A stretch of DNA of 35,464 nt from an uncultured Lachnospira sp. (GCA_934358235.1 CAKRKK010000002.1:1-35464); one strand, 5' to 3'. Numbered from the stretch's first letter, positions 24,584-33,402 are shown. Numbers and translations: made by a program. Notes: generated from the letters alone by a model not told the origin.

Positions 24584-25176
24584 TTCCTTATACTTACATT
24601 GCCCCATCCGGTTATGTTACCCTCTGTATCTTTTTCAGGTACAAAGTTATCTGCCTGGATAAACTCTGCTCTGGCATCAATATTAAAGGTCTTTTCTGCC
24701 ATTTCATTTCCCCACTTAACTGGTATAGTTACCTTAGTAAATACTGTTGCAGACTTTACTGCATTCTCCTTGTTAGAAAGCACCTCACTATAATAATAAT
24801 ATCCATCCTCTGACTTAGCCCAGCCTTCCTGAATATCAAGTGCTGCCTCAATATCTGCTGCCTGCTCCTGTGTAAGTCCACTATAATCAAGCTTTACTCT
24901 TACATAAGCATCCTGGGAATCTGCTTTAAGCTTAACTGTTGGATCCTTTGCTAACACATCCCCTGGCTTTACATTGCTATAATCCTTACCTGTTGTATTA
25001 TCATCACGCTTATGTTCATCTGTTTCTGTAAGTGTACCCGTCACATGACCTAATGTTACAACATTAGAACGCGAATCCTTATCAGTAAAATATGCCAAGG
25101 TTCCACCAATAACTGATGTTAAGCATAGTGCTGAAGCAGTAATGCCTATTACAAGCTTTTTTCTATATTTAACCAT
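24577..25176 (-). CDS. TasA/camelysin-like SipW-dependent protein
   Basis: The 199-residue precursor has the hallmark SipW signal: basic MVKYRKK, a hydrophobic core, then GGTLAYFTDKDSRSN. The mature part is a single beta-sandwich domain that opens VVTLGHVTGTLTE and has NVKPGDVLAKDPTVKLK and DAYVRVKLDYSG, the pattern of TasA/camelysin (Peptidase_M73-like) proteins. TasA forms biofilm fibres in Bacillus; a protease activity is not implied here. GAGG precedes the ATG by ten bases. It is third in the operon, 44 bp after the previous gene. Confidence 0.85.
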   Translation of the reverse strand: MVKYRKKLVIGITASALCLTSVIGGTLAYFTDKDSRSNVVTLGHVTGTLTETDEHKRDDNTTGKDYSNVKPGDVLAKDPTVKLKADSQDAYVRVKLDYSGLTQEQAADIEAALDIQEGWAKSEDGYYYYSEVLSNKENAVKSATVFTKVTIPVKWGNEMAEKTFNIDARAEFIQADNFVPEKDTEGNITGWGNVSIRNA

Positions 25177-25220
25177 TCTTATTAATCCTCATTTCTATAC
25201 TAATTAACCCGATATCTATT

Positions 25221-25976
25221 CTATAACTCAAACTGTGAGTCTGCTGCTGCCCTGCTGTTTACAAGTTTTACAAGCTCTGGCTTTGCAGTCTTATAATCTG
25301 CAAATGTAGAAGCCTGGACTGCAAAACCTGTAACCCTGATATTAAAGGTTGGAAGTGTGCCTGCATCAACAATATTATTATCCTCATCTTTATAAATAAC
25401 TGTAGGTTCATACTCTTCTTTTTCTGTATCAATAACAGCTATTTTATTACCATCGGCATCGCATCTGTATACCTTCTTTGTCTTTGTAAGGGCAGACCAT
25501 TCCTCTGTTATACCAGCATTTACCTCTACATTGTTGAATAACGCCTCTGTTGAAGAAGCTGCCTCAACTGCCGTCTTATAAACCCAGATTTCACTTCCAT
25601 CTGCATTTACACTAATCTTTTCCCAGTTACTTGTATCATAATCAGTAACAGAAGCATATTTTGAAAATGTATCAGCGTCCATCAGCTCTCCGTCTGCAGC
25701 TTCATAATCTACCCTGATAGCCATATATACTGGCTGGTCTGATTCATTATTCATTACTGGATTCTTTCTGATAACATCACCAGGTAAATAATCTTTTCCT
25801 GAGTCACTAGTCCATTCTGTCTCTGTAAGTGTTGTTGTTATATTCTTACCCGATGTAAATGTATTAGTCTTAGTCTCCGTTACAGAATTAAGATATGCAA
25901 GAGTTCCTCCTACTGCAAGAACTGCTGAAAGTGCCATAGCTGCCGCTGTTGCTGTTATTTTCTTTATCTTATTCAT
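25221..25976 (-). CDS. TasA/camelysin-like SipW-dependent protein
   Basis: The 251-residue precursor starts MNKIKKITATAAAM and has the signal end VGGTLAYLNSVTETKTNTF typical of SipW substrates. The mature beta domain has LPGDVIRKNPVMNNESDQPVYMAIRVDYEA, a pattern close to that in the neighbouring subunits, and ends with FNIRVTGFAVQAS. GGAGGG lies upstream of the ATG. It is second in the operon. It is most like the following 239-residue protein (shared TKTNTF/TETNVF and FNI-VT-FA/YAIQA segments), so the two probably arose by duplication and may form mixed fibres. Confidence 0.85.
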   Translation of the reverse strand: MNKIKKITATAAAMALSAVLAVGGTLAYLNSVTETKTNTFTSGKNITTTLTETEWTSDSGKDYLPGDVIRKNPVMNNESDQPVYMAIRVDYEAADGELMDADTFSKYASVTDYDTSNWEKISVNADGSEIWVYKTAVEAASSTEALFNNVEVNAGITEEWSALTKTKKVYRCDADGNKIAVIDTEKEEYEPTVIYKDEDNNIVDAGTLPTFNIRVTGFAVQASTFADYKTAKPELVKLVNSRAAADSQFEL

Positions 25977-26033
25977 TAATATAATCCCTCCACATTTTAT
26001 ATTTAGCTGTTATCAGCTACTATATTTCCTGAC

Positions 26034-26753
26034 TTAGGCAGAAATACCTCTGATATAATCAAGCAATTCTGTTTTAGCGTTCTCATATGTGATTCCTTGT
26101 GCCTGAATTGCATACGCTGTTACCTTTATATTAAAGTCTGGCAGTCTTTTGGTTTCTTTATCCTGCATAATATCTTTGCTAAGATATACCCGCGTGAATA
26201 GTGGTTCGGTTATATTCTGTTCTATTTCTCCCATCTTGTTATCATGGCTTAATATATTCTTATATATATATACTTCACCATAAGCTGTATCAGAAAGACC
26301 AGCATATTCCCACATATCTGAATAATCTATCCCAGCGCTGTCAGCTTCCTCCGATGCTTCCTTATTAAGATACAGATTGGTAAACTCTTCTCCTGTAAGC
26401 TCCTGATTGCTGCCATTAAAATACTGCACCTTTAATGCAACATAAGAAGCTGCACTTCCATTTTCCAATGTAACTGTCGGATCCTTATCAATCCTCTGGC
26501 CTGGAACATAAGCAGAAGCCTCCAGCCTTCCATGTTCTTCCCATTCTGGTTCATCTAGCGTTATCTTTATATGTTTATCTGATTGGAACACATTCGTTTC
26601 TGTTGGTGTAACTGTCTTTAATATCGCATATGTCACTACTGTTCCTGTGAATATAAGACCTGCAACAGCACATAATATTAATAATTTACTATTAATCCTG
26701 TGTTTAAGGCCTGATGGCACCTTCATATGAAGCCATTCCGGCTTTTTATTCAT
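26034..26753 (-). CDS. TasA/camelysin-like exported protein, first gene of the operon
   Basis: The 239-residue precursor has a longer basic N-terminus (MNKKPEWLHMKVPSGLKHR) and a hydrophobic signal near 26-48, ending GTVVTYAILKTVTPTETNVF. The GGTLAY box is thus replaced by VVTYAIL. The mature domain has YVPGQRIDKDPTVTLENGS and ASYVALKVQYFNG, then ends FNIKVTAYAIQAQG. AAGGAG precedes the ATG. As first gene it lies directly behind the proposed SARP-controlled promoter. Its divergent signal could mean that it is retained in the membrane rather than cleaved. Confidence 0.8.
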   Translation of the reverse strand: MNKKPEWLHMKVPSGLKHRINSKLLILCAVAGLIFTGTVVTYAILKTVTPTETNVFQSDKHIKITLDEPEWEEHGRLEASAYVPGQRIDKDPTVTLENGSAASYVALKVQYFNGSNQELTGEEFTNLYLNKEASEEADSAGIDYSDMWEYAGLSDTAYGEVYIYKNILSHDNKMGEIEQNITEPLFTRVYLSKDIMQDKETKRLPDFNIKVTAYAIQAQGITYENAKTELLDYIRGISA

Positions 26754-26791
26754 CAGCTAACTCCTTTCTTTAAATATATACTACGGTAGCT

Positions 26792-26825
26792 ATTATGAAT
26801 ACCTACAGTCACACAATGGTCACAC
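26792..26825 (-). promoter_or_regulatory. Candidate SARP operator and promoter of the SipW operon
   Basis: On the minus strand GTGTGAC (26825-26819), four bases, then GTGTGAC (26814-26808): identical heptamers at an 11-bp period. Ten bases further is CATAAT (26797-26792), a -10-like hexamer. No -35 is visible. SARP activators bind heptamer direct repeats with 11-bp periodicity just upstream of the -10, so this fits the BTAD regulator encoded in the operon. The spacing to the -10 is about two bases longer than in typical SARP promoters. Confidence 0.6.
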
Positions 26826-26874
26826 CGCCACCTTATCACAAAGATAAGAATAAATTTTTTCTCACACCCATACA

Positions 26875-26913
26875 TAAAAAAAGTATATGCAGCTTATATT
26901 AGCCGCATATACT
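26875..26913 (-). terminator. Terminator of the nuclease gene
   Basis: On the minus strand AGTATATGC (26913-26905) pairs with GCATATACT (26890-26882), followed by seven T. It separates the nuclease transcript from the SipW operon promoter. Confidence 0.88.
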
Positions 26914-26970
26914 CTTGCCTTCTATACTTTTATTATTATTTAATTGTCCACAAAGCCGTTATCAGGCGTT

Positions 26971-27819
26971 TTATTTATCCTGTATATGACTCTCACCTGT
27001 TGCATAATCTATTACTATTCCCGGCTGGACATTATAACAGTATACGTTAAACAGAATTCCTTCTCCCTTATCCTCAACAGACTGTGCTTCCATAAGTACA
27101 CCTCTGGCAACAAGCTCATCCCCGGTGAATATCGGCGTAACCCTATACAATACATGATTGTTGGTTTCTTTAATATAATCCGCAACCATATTCTCGAAAG
27201 GAAGCATTCCATCGACGTTAAGATATCTTGTTCCGGTAATAAGATTCTGCTTATTCGCATTCTCCGCCGTTAGCTGGTAACCAATAAGATGACATCTGTT
27301 ATACAGATACTTTCCATCAACGCTGTCGTACTTTACCGTCTGCCATCCAGTAGGTTTAACCGAGCCTATTGAACCTCTTTTCTGTGTTGGCATAAGATCT
27401 TTTCCAACATTAGCATATGCCGTGCTGCATCTTCCAAGTGAATCCAGCTCGCCATATTCCTCAAATGATGAGGTAGTCATATCAGCTTCTGTAAAAAATG
27501 GCACATTGTCATTAACAATAATATACGGACTGCCCGTATATTCTGGCAGGTTATCATATGCAGCAATAAAATCCTTATAATCTGTACTATTAACGCCCTG
27601 CGACTCTGTTGTGCCTGTATTCTGCACAGCACTATCTGTTGCCAGACCTGCCTGGGAAGCTTGCGTTGAGCTTGTTGAATCTGTTACTGTACCTGTTGTT
27701 GAGCCTGTCCTTAAATCTGCTGTTGAGCACGCCACAGACTGTATACTTATGACTAACACTGCTGCAATAAGCAATATTGCACGCAGTCTTAGCGTTTTTT
27801 CTTTTATTCTATTAAACAT
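26971..27819 (-). CDS. Secreted DNA/RNA non-specific endonuclease, lipoprotein
   Basis: The 282-residue protein has a signal peptide with a lipobox (QSVAC), a Ser/Thr-rich spacer to about residue 75, then a beta-beta-alpha-metal nuclease domain. The catalytic His lies in YNRCHLIGYQLTAENANKQN, in the position of the DRGH motif, and the metal-binding Asn in NLITGTRYLNVDG. The end (GILFNVYCYNVQPGIVIDY) is typical of the family. It should degrade extracellular DNA or RNA for nutrients or defence, or remodel matrix DNA. It follows the 135-residue gene by 43 bp and is ended by a strong terminator. Confidence 0.9.
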   Translation of the reverse strand: MFNRIKEKTLRLRAILLIAAVLVISIQSVACSTADLRTGSTTGTVTDSTSSTQASQAGLATDSAVQNTGTTESQGVNSTDYKDFIAAYDNLPEYTGSPYIIVNDNVPFFTEADMTTSSFEEYGELDSLGRCSTAYANVGKDLMPTQKRGSIGSVKPTGWQTVKYDSVDGKYLYNRCHLIGYQLTAENANKQNLITGTRYLNVDGMLPFENMVADYIKETNNHVLYRVTPIFTGDELVARGVLMEAQSVEDKGEGILFNVYCYNVQPGIVIDYATGESHIQDK

Positions 27820-27842
27820 ATAATCCTAATCCTGTCTTTATA

Positions 27843-27880
27843 TAACTATTTCTTTTATATCACTATTTCTTTCTTTTATA
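27843..27880 (-). repeat. 17/21-bp duplication of a gene end with its stop codon
   Basis: On the minus strand TATAAAAGAAAGAAATAGTGA (the last codons, stop and three bases) is followed by TATAAAAGAAATAGTTA, the same sequence lacking one GAAA. Confidence 0.6.
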
Positions 27881-28270
27881 TATTTCTTCTGTTATCTTAT
27901 CGTGAGAGTTTCCCTGGAATTCATCCGAGCTTTCAAGCACGAATTCGTCAAGCAGTTCCTCCGGAAATGTAGTGTCTGAAGGATATTCCCTGTTCCACCT
28001 GTAAAGATAAACCATATCAATATGCTCTTTCACATCTGATATTTTATCATCCTCTATAAAACAATAATCGTCTTTATCAGCCTGTGCAAAATTCTGGCTT
28101 AACACTATGTTCCCGCTATGTGGAAATAAAGCTTTTGTATACAAGGATACCCATAACTTATGTTCCTTTGTAAGTTCATTTATTCTATCTATAAGGACAG
28201 CATCCTTACTTTGTCTTCTGTTATTAAACATCATTCCATAATTATCATCTATTACTGCTATTAACTTCAT
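27863..28270 (-). CDS. Conserved protein of unknown function
   Basis: This is a 135-residue protein without signal peptide. It begins MKLIAVIDDNYGMMFNNRRQSKD, a dihydrofolate-reductase-like first strand and loop. It then has a strand ending LYTKALFPHSGNIVLSQ and a DKDDYCFIEDD segment, and later VYLYRWNREYPSDTTF. Proteins of this shape are common in Lachnospiraceae; I do not trust the enzyme names sometimes given to them. GGAGG lies before the ATG. It is in one transcript with the nuclease downstream. Confidence 0.75.
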   Translation of the reverse strand: MKLIAVIDDNYGMMFNNRRQSKDAVLIDRINELTKEHKLWVSLYTKALFPHSGNIVLSQNFAQADKDDYCFIEDDKISDVKEHIDMVYLYRWNREYPSDTTFPEELLDEFVLESSDEFQGNSHDKITEEIYKRKK

Positions 28271-28305
28271 AAGAAATCCTCCATTCTTATCTTTTTTTCA
28301 TAAGC

Positions 28306-28334
28306 ATTTTAGCACAATCTATATTATGATGAAA
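28306..28334 (-). promoter_or_regulatory. Extended -10 promoter of the unknown gene and nuclease
   Basis: On the minus strand TGCTAAAAT (28314-28306) is an extended -10 with one mismatch. The -35 position 17 bp upstream reads TTTCAT, a poor match. A perfect TTGACA is also present about 24 bp upstream of the -10, too far for standard spacing. Confidence 0.5.
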
Positions 28335-28354
28335 GTGTCAAGAATATAAAAATC

Positions 28355-28399
28355 ATAAAAAAGACTGCAGGAGGACTCTATAATAGTAAGCCCTCCTGC
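28355..28399 (-). terminator. Terminator of the endonuclease IV operon
   Basis: On the minus strand GCAGGAGG (28399-28392) pairs with CCTCCTGC (28374-28367), followed by a run of T. It closes the HD-GYP / endonuclease IV transcript. Confidence 0.85.
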
Positions 28400-28401
28400 A
28401 T

Positions 28402-28445
28402 CTGTATTATTCCTGTATTATTCCTATATTATCCCTGTATATACA
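28402..28445 (-). repeat. 11-bp tandem repeat downstream of endonuclease IV
   Basis: CTGTATTATTC, CTGTATTATTC, CTATATTATCC and a partial CTGTATATACA follow in direct order at an 11-bp period between the stop codon (28454) and the terminator. Confidence 0.75.
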
Positions 28446-28453
28446 TTTTTATA

Positions 28454-29317
28454 CTACTTAATAAGCCACGCTATTTCCTCTTTATATGGAGGAAGCTTCT
28501 TATCACCATCACCGTCTGCTATCCAAGGTGTTTCAAGTATCTTAGGCACATCAGCAAATCTCTCATCATGCACAAGTCTGTGAAGTGTTTCATATCCTAT
28601 ACTGCCCTTATCAACATTAGCATGTCTGTCCTTATGTGCTCCTAATTGATTCATGCTATCGTTGATATGAAATACTGCTATCTGGTCAAGACCTATAACC
28701 TTATCAAACTCCTCAAAGACCTCATCATAATGATTAACTATATCATATCCTGCATCATTAACATGACAGGTATCAAAGCATACCCTTAATCTGTCAGACC
28801 TTTCTACACCATCATATATTGCTTTTATTTCTTCAAAGGATCTGCCTATTTCACTGCCCTTGCCTGCCATAGTTTCAAGTGCGATATACACATCATCTGT
28901 ATTCTGGTTTAATACTGTATTAAGGCCTTTTATTATCTGTGCCGTTCCTGCTTCTACGCCTGCATTCACATGGCTTCCCGGATGAAGAACGAGTATATGG
29001 CTCTTCATAGCCGCTGTTCTTACTATTTCCTTTTCAAGGAATTCTACTGCCAGCTCATAGGTTTCTTTCTTAACTGTATTGGCAAGATTAATAATATATG
29101 GTGCATGTACCACAATTTCATTTATCCCATGGGCATGTGCATATTCCCAGCCAGCCTCTATATTTAATTCCGATATTTCCTTTCTTCTTGTGTTCTGTGG
29201 TGCACCTGTATACAACATAAACACATTAGCTCCATAGGAAGCTGCCTCCTTTGCTGAGGCTAAAAACATTTCTTTTCCTGCCATACCCACATGACAGCCT
29301 AGCTTTATCTCTGACAT
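28454..29317 (-). CDS. nfo: Endonuclease IV (AP endonuclease)
   Basis: The ATG at 29317 has GGAG nine bases upstream; an earlier ATG at 29332 has no ribosome site. The 287-residue enzyme cuts DNA 5' of abasic sites in base excision repair, using three Zn ions. Visible motifs include the start [60 protein letters not shown] with GSIG, and LETPW near the end. Length is standard. It is the last gene behind the two HD-GYP genes, with 20 bp between. Confidence 0.96.
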   Translation of the reverse strand: MSEIKLGCHVGMAGKEMFLASAKEAASYGANVFMLYTGAPQNTRRKEISELNIEAGWEYAHAHGINEIVVHAPYIINLANTVKKETYELAVEFLEKEIVRTAAMKSHILVLHPGSHVNAGVEAGTAQIIKGLNTVLNQNTDDVYIALETMAGKGSEIGRSFEEIKAIYDGVERSDRLRVCFDTCHVNDAGYDIVNHYDEVFEEFDKVIGLDQIAVFHINDSMNQLGAHKDRHANVDKGSIGYETLHRLVHDERFADVPKILETPWIADGDGDKKLPPYKEEIAWLIK

Positions 29318-29337
29318 AATCTTATTCTCCATTTTAT

Positions 29338-30516
29338 TTACATTCTATTATCTGCCTGCTGTGAAACAAGTATACCTTCCATTATCCTTGCATCCTCCGG
29401 ATCAAACTTATCACCTGACAATATTCTTAGCTTTCTTATGACAATACTTCTGCTTTCGCCCTTTCTTAAATGCCTGTCTGTATAATCTGCAACCATAATG
29501 ATTCTTGCAAGCAGAGGAATCTGGTCACCCTTAAGCCCCTGTGGATATCCGCTTCCATCATAATTCTCCCTGTGATAATGAATCGCAGTAGCTATACTTT
29601 CTGCACTTGCAGTTTTAAGCATGCTTACAATCTCATAGCTTTTATCTACATAGGTTTTAAATATCTCATATTCCTCATCCGTAAGGTCATTCCTTTGTAT
29701 AAGTTCATCAGGAATACCAATCATTCCAATTTCATGAAGAAGTCCTGCATTATAAGCATTCATGCACATTTTATGATCTAAGCCCTTGCGCGTGGCTATC
29801 TCCTTTGCATATTCTGCAACCTGTGTTAAATGTGCCTCTTCACCATATATCTTTGCCCCAAGTGCATGCACCATAGTATTCATGACATTCATTGATATAC
29901 TCTCAAGTCTTGCATTCTCTTTATCTATCCTGCTCTCAAGCTTATGCTTTGCCTTGCTTTTATCAAGCCAGTATTTCTGGATAATAAACATAAGACAATA
30001 TATAACAAGCACCATACATATCAATAAATACGGTAATCTTAGAACTGTATTAGCACCATATATATCTATCAGCCTGTGATTACTGTTAATTCTGCAGTTA
30101 TATATAATAGAAAACACACTGATAATATTAATCGACAGACTATACTTTATTCCAAGGGCAAATATTGCACCACACGAAAATATTACCGGGTACATTATAC
30201 TAAAATCTTCAATATATGCACAGAATAATATTCGATATACAGGTATACTCATAATTATAAATGTAATATAATCTATCCATATATTATAATTCCTTACTGA
30301 TATAATTATATTAATTCCAAGCACAAGAACAATTACAGCTACCATCACTATATATTCCTGTGTAACACCAAATAGTATACCGGCTGGAATATTAATAAGC
30401 CACACTAATCCAAATGCAAGCTTAACCCAGAGTGCAAGCATTTTATCCTCATAAGGACAGGATATTATTTCCCAGAAATTCATATCCTTCCATGACTTTT
30501 TAAGTCTAAACTTCAT
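29338..30516 (-). CDS. Membrane HD-GYP protein with degenerate active site
   Basis: The ATG at 30516 has GGAAG upstream; an in-frame ATG further up has no site. The 392-residue protein has about six membrane segments (residues 30-180), a short coil and an HD-GYP domain (about 205-385). Several metal ligands are changed: HD is HE (261-262), the following Lys is M265, the next His is Y289 and the HHE motif reads HRE (315-317). GSGYP (321-325) is kept. It is therefore probably not an active phosphodiesterase and may act as a c-di-GMP sensor or a partner of the canonical paralogue encoded just upstream. Confidence 0.8.
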   Translation of the reverse strand: MKFRLKKSWKDMNFWEIISCPYEDKMLALWVKLAFGLVWLINIPAGILFGVTQEYIVMVAVIVLVLGINIIISVRNYNIWIDYITFIIMSIPVYRILFCAYIEDFSIMYPVIFSCGAIFALGIKYSLSINIISVFSIIYNCRINSNHRLIDIYGANTVLRLPYLLICMVLVIYCLMFIIQKYWLDKSKAKHKLESRIDKENARLESISMNVMNTMVHALGAKIYGEEAHLTQVAEYAKEIATRKGLDHKMCMNAYNAGLLHEIGMIGIPDELIQRNDLTDEEYEIFKTYVDKSYEIVSMLKTASAESIATAIHYHRENYDGSGYPQGLKGDQIPLLARIIMVADYTDRHLRKGESRSIVIRKLRILSGDKFDPEDARIMEGILVSQQADNRM

Positions 30517-30614
30517 ATATTCTTCCTTTTTCAAATAGTAACAACCTCTAAAGCTTCTATCTGGCCAACTGACCAGAATATACATATATCTGACATAGTA
30601 AGCTTACATAACAC

Positions 30615-31802
30615 CTACAATAATTCTCCTCTTTCTATCATATCAATGACAGTTTTTGCAACACGCTTATCAAACTGCTTTCCCGCACCCTTTTCAAATT
30701 CACTTATAATATACGCCTTGTCACATTGCTTTCTATAACATCTGTTTGAATTCATAGCATCAAGTGAATCAGCAGCACTTATTATCATCACCATGGCAGG
30801 AAGCTGGTCTGAATTAACTCCATATGGATAGCCCCTTCCATCCACACGCTCGTGATGATATATAGCACCAAGATCTGCCTGTGGAAGGAACTCAAGATCT
30901 TTAAGTATTTTACCTCCCCAGATTGTATGCAGCTTCATTATATTATATTCTTCATCTGTAAGCCGGTCCGGCTTGTTAAGAATCATATCAGGAACTGCTA
31001 TCTTACCTATATCATGCAATAATGCACTTCTATATATAGCCTCCAGCTCTTTATCTGTGAAATTCCAGCCAATATTCTTAGCAATCATCAGAGAATACTC
31101 TGCAACTCTCTTGGAATGCTGCTGTGTATACCCATCCTTCGCATCAAGCATCTGGCTTATGGCTGTAACTGCATCTATCATAAGCTTCTTTCTGTCTGCA
31201 AGTGCACCTGCCACATCCCTTTCAAGCTGCTTTTCATTCTCCTCCTGATTCATCTGATACAGCTTGAAGAATATATCCATAATAACAACTATTATACAGA
31301 AGGACCAGTAAAATAGTGGATAGTAGCACAGATAATACTTGGAATAATTGTATACAAGCAGGCTTCTTAGTGGTGTATAAAACATAATCGTAACATACAA
31401 GCCAAAGCTTACACTCACAGGAATACCAAACGGCATTCCCAAAAGAACAATCGATATTATGGGTACAAGAAAATACCACAACATTGAAAAGCCTTCATTT
31501 GGTGCAAAAATAGAAATAGGCACAGCTAATATAAGAAAAGCAATTACGGCAGCCATACATATTTTATATATATTATCAGAATAACCAAGCGCAAATATAG
31601 CTGCTATACCAACTATTGAAACAGCAAACGTCATAGACGTTACAAGATATTCTCCCAGCTTGAAATTCTGTATATCAATGAGCAGCATAACTACAACGAA
31701 TATTATCATAACACTCTGTAACGCACGTATATCAACCCGGGATCTTTTCTCATACTGATATACTGCCTTTATACTATCTATCACTCTTGTGCCTATTCTC
31801 AT
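30615..31802 (-). CDS. Membrane HD-GYP c-di-GMP phosphodiesterase
   Basis: This 395-residue protein has about six membrane segments in residues 30-180, a coil and an HD-GYP domain (about 205-390). All expected residues are present: H229, HDIGK (263-267), H292, HHE (316-318), GRGYP (322-326) and D345. It should cleave c-di-GMP to GMP. GAGG precedes the ATG. It is the first gene of an operon with the degenerate paralogue and endonuclease IV; the gap to the next gene is about 100 bp. The N-terminal membrane domain is unassigned and may sense a ligand. Confidence 0.9.
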   Translation of the reverse strand: MRIGTRVIDSIKAVYQYEKRSRVDIRALQSVMIIFVVVMLLIDIQNFKLGEYLVTSMTFAVSIVGIAAIFALGYSDNIYKICMAAVIAFLILAVPISIFAPNEGFSMLWYFLVPIISIVLLGMPFGIPVSVSFGLYVTIMFYTPLRSLLVYNYSKYYLCYYPLFYWSFCIIVVIMDIFFKLYQMNQEENEKQLERDVAGALADRKKLMIDAVTAISQMLDAKDGYTQQHSKRVAEYSLMIAKNIGWNFTDKELEAIYRSALLHDIGKIAVPDMILNKPDRLTDEEYNIMKLHTIWGGKILKDLEFLPQADLGAIYHHERVDGRGYPYGVNSDQLPAMVMIISAADSLDAMNSNRCYRKQCDKAYIISEFEKGAGKQFDKRVAKTVIDMIERGELL

Positions 31803-31948
31803 TAAATACCTCTTTCGTATATTATGTAATGTATCGCCACTTGCAATATGCTATTTGCCATTTGCCATTTGCAATACCAATAAATACCAACTATATATAA
31901 AGAGTATCATATTATTTGTATTTTTTCAATTTTTTATAGACCGTATTG

Positions 31949-31957
31949 TGTTATAAT
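31949..31957 (+). promoter_or_regulatory. Extended -10 promoter of the 94-residue gene
   Basis: TGTTATAAT is a perfect extended -10 (TGnTATAAT). No good -35 is present. It lies 58 bp upstream of the start codon. Confidence 0.6.
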
Positions 31958-32015
31958 AATTTATATTTAATGTACTATACCTGAACATCATGGTTGAAAG
32001 AACGAGGCATAATAT

Positions 32016-32300
32016 ATGAAACCAAGAACAGAAGTAAGCATGCAATTATATAAGCTTATGCTTGACAGAGGATATGATGAGGAATTCTGCGATATTATAA
32101 CAAAGAATCTTAATACTGATTTTACTGCACAGCGCATGATAGGATATTTATATCATTATGAACATCCACCTGTTGAGGAAATAGCTGACGAAATGATATC
32201 CATTCTTTCTGACAGAAACAGAATTATGCAGAAAAAAGAGCTTGAAGAAGTCAACAAAAAATGGAATGACTTTCTTATGAATGGCTTCACAGATGACTAA
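32016..32300 (+). CDS. Small protein of unknown function
   Basis: This is a 94-residue, mostly helical acidic protein without signal peptide or membrane segment. It begins MKPRTEVSMQLYKLMLDRGY and has a pattern of short helices (FTAQRMIGYLYHYE, EEIADEMISILSDRNR) ending in a charged coil (QKKELEEVNKKWNDF). GAACGAGG lies upstream of the ATG. It has its own extended -10 promoter and stands alone between divergent and convergent neighbours. No family is recognised. Confidence 0.75.
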   Translation: MKPRTEVSMQLYKLMLDRGYDEEFCDIITKNLNTDFTAQRMIGYLYHYEHPPVEEIADEMISILSDRNRIMQKKELEEVNKKWNDFLMNGFTDD

Positions 32301-32324
32301 ATAATTACTTTTTAAGCATATAGC

Positions 32325-32359
32325 GGGATGTAAGATAACCTTCTGGCTTCTTACACCCC
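32325..32359. terminator. Hairpin between the small gene and trpD
   Basis: GGGATGTAAGA (32325-32335) faces TCTTACACCCC (32349-32359). In the minus-strand RNA the odd positions become G-U pairs, and the stem extends to about 14 bp. Neither side has a strong T-run, so it is a weak or factor-dependent terminator for the convergent pair. Confidence 0.5.
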
Positions 32360-32376
32360 ACTATAATAATAGCTTT

Positions 32377-32398
32377 ATCTACTGCTTATCTATTGCTT
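32377..32398 (-). repeat. 11-bp tandem duplication at the trpD stop codon
   Basis: ATCTACTGCTT (32377-32387) and ATCTATTGCTT (32388-32398) are adjacent. The stop codon (32388-32386) lies at their junction, and the copied unit again contains TAGATAA. Confidence 0.55.
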
Positions 32399-33402
32399 AC
32401 TTCAATGAATTTATCAAGCACCTTATTAGCCTTACCTGAATCAATAAGCTCTGCTGCTAACTTTATACCATCTGCAAGGCTGTCTGCCTTTCCACCTATA
32501 TAAAGTGAAGCACCTGCATTCATAAGAACTGCATCTGTCTTAGGTCCTTTTTCACCATTAAGTATAGCTCTTGTTATTCTTGCATTTTCTTCTGGTGCAC
32601 CACCCTTAAGCTCCTCCTTCGTACAACGTGTAAGTCCGAAATCCTCAGGCTTGATAATGTATGATTTCATCCAGCCATCGCGGATTTCACATACCTTAGT
32701 TGGTGCACTCATAGATATCTCATCTAACTTATCCATGCCATATACTACCATTCCCCTCTTTACTCCAAGGCTGACAAGCACCTGTGCTAAAGGTTCTACC
32801 AGATATTCATCATATACACCAAGTAACTGCATAGATGGTGAGCCTGGATTAGTAAGTGGTCCAAGAATATTGAATACTGTTCTTACACCAAGCTCCTTAC
32901 GGATAGCGCCTACATATTTCATTGATGTGTGATATTTCTGTGCAAAGAAGAAGCACATTCCAACTTCTTTAAGAAGTTCCACACATTTTTGAGGTTCCTG
33001 CTGTATATTAACGCCAAGTGCTTCAAGACAGTCTGCTGTTCCACACTTAGAAGAGGCTGCCCTGTTTCCATGCTTAGCAACCTTCATACCGCCTGCTGCG
33101 GCTACAAGTGCAGATGTCGTAGATATATTAAAGCTCTGTGCGTTATCACCTCCGGTACCTACTATCTCGAATATATCCATGCCTGTTTCAACCTTAACAG
33201 CATGCTCTCTCATGGCTGCTGCACATCCTGCTATCTCGTCAATAGTCTCTGCCTTGGCACTCTTAGTTGAAAGTGCTGCAAGAAATGCTGCATTTTGTGT
33301 AGGAGTGGTTTCTCCATTCATAATCTCATTCATAACAGCATAAGCCTCATCATAGCTCAAATCACCTTTGTTTACAATCTTAACAATCGCTTCTTTAATC
33401 AT
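32386..33402 (-). CDS. trpD: Anthranilate phosphoribosyltransferase
   Basis: This 338-residue enzyme transfers phosphoribose from PRPP to anthranilate in tryptophan synthesis. It carries the signature [14 protein letters not shown], then [16 protein letters not shown] and, further on, [19 protein letters not shown], all in normal order and length. GGAGG precedes the ATG. No other trp gene is in the window, so it is a detached trp gene, at least here. It is controlled by a T-box leader with a Trp specifier, so it should be induced by uncharged tRNA-Trp. Confidence 0.96.
   Translation of the reverse strand: MIKEAIVKIVNKGDLSYDEAYAVMNEIMNGETTPTQNAAFLAALSTKSAKAETIDEIAGCAAAMREHAVKVETGMDIFEIVGTGGDNAQSFNISTTSALVAAAGGMKVAKHGNRAASSKCGTADCLEALGVNIQQEPQKCVELLKEVGMCFFFAQKYHTSMKYVGAIRKELGVRTVFNILGPLTNPGSPSMQLLGVYDEYLVEPLAQVLVSLGVKRGMVVYGMDKLDEISMSAPTKVCEIRDGWMKSYIIKPEDFGLTRCTKEELKGGAPEENARITRAILNGEKGPKTDAVLMNAGASLYIGGKADSLADGIKLAAELIDSGKANKVLDKFIEVSNR

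Noticed and set aside
27863..28270. Naming the 135-residue protein as ribonuclease Z or dihydrofolate reductase
   Set aside because: Neither the metallo-beta-lactamase motifs of RNase Z nor the full DHFR active site can be seen.
31825..31860. Sigma-D-like promoter (CAAA-N15-GGCGATAC on the minus strand) for the HD-GYP operon
   Set aside because: Mismatches in both elements; too weak to claim although the spacing is right.
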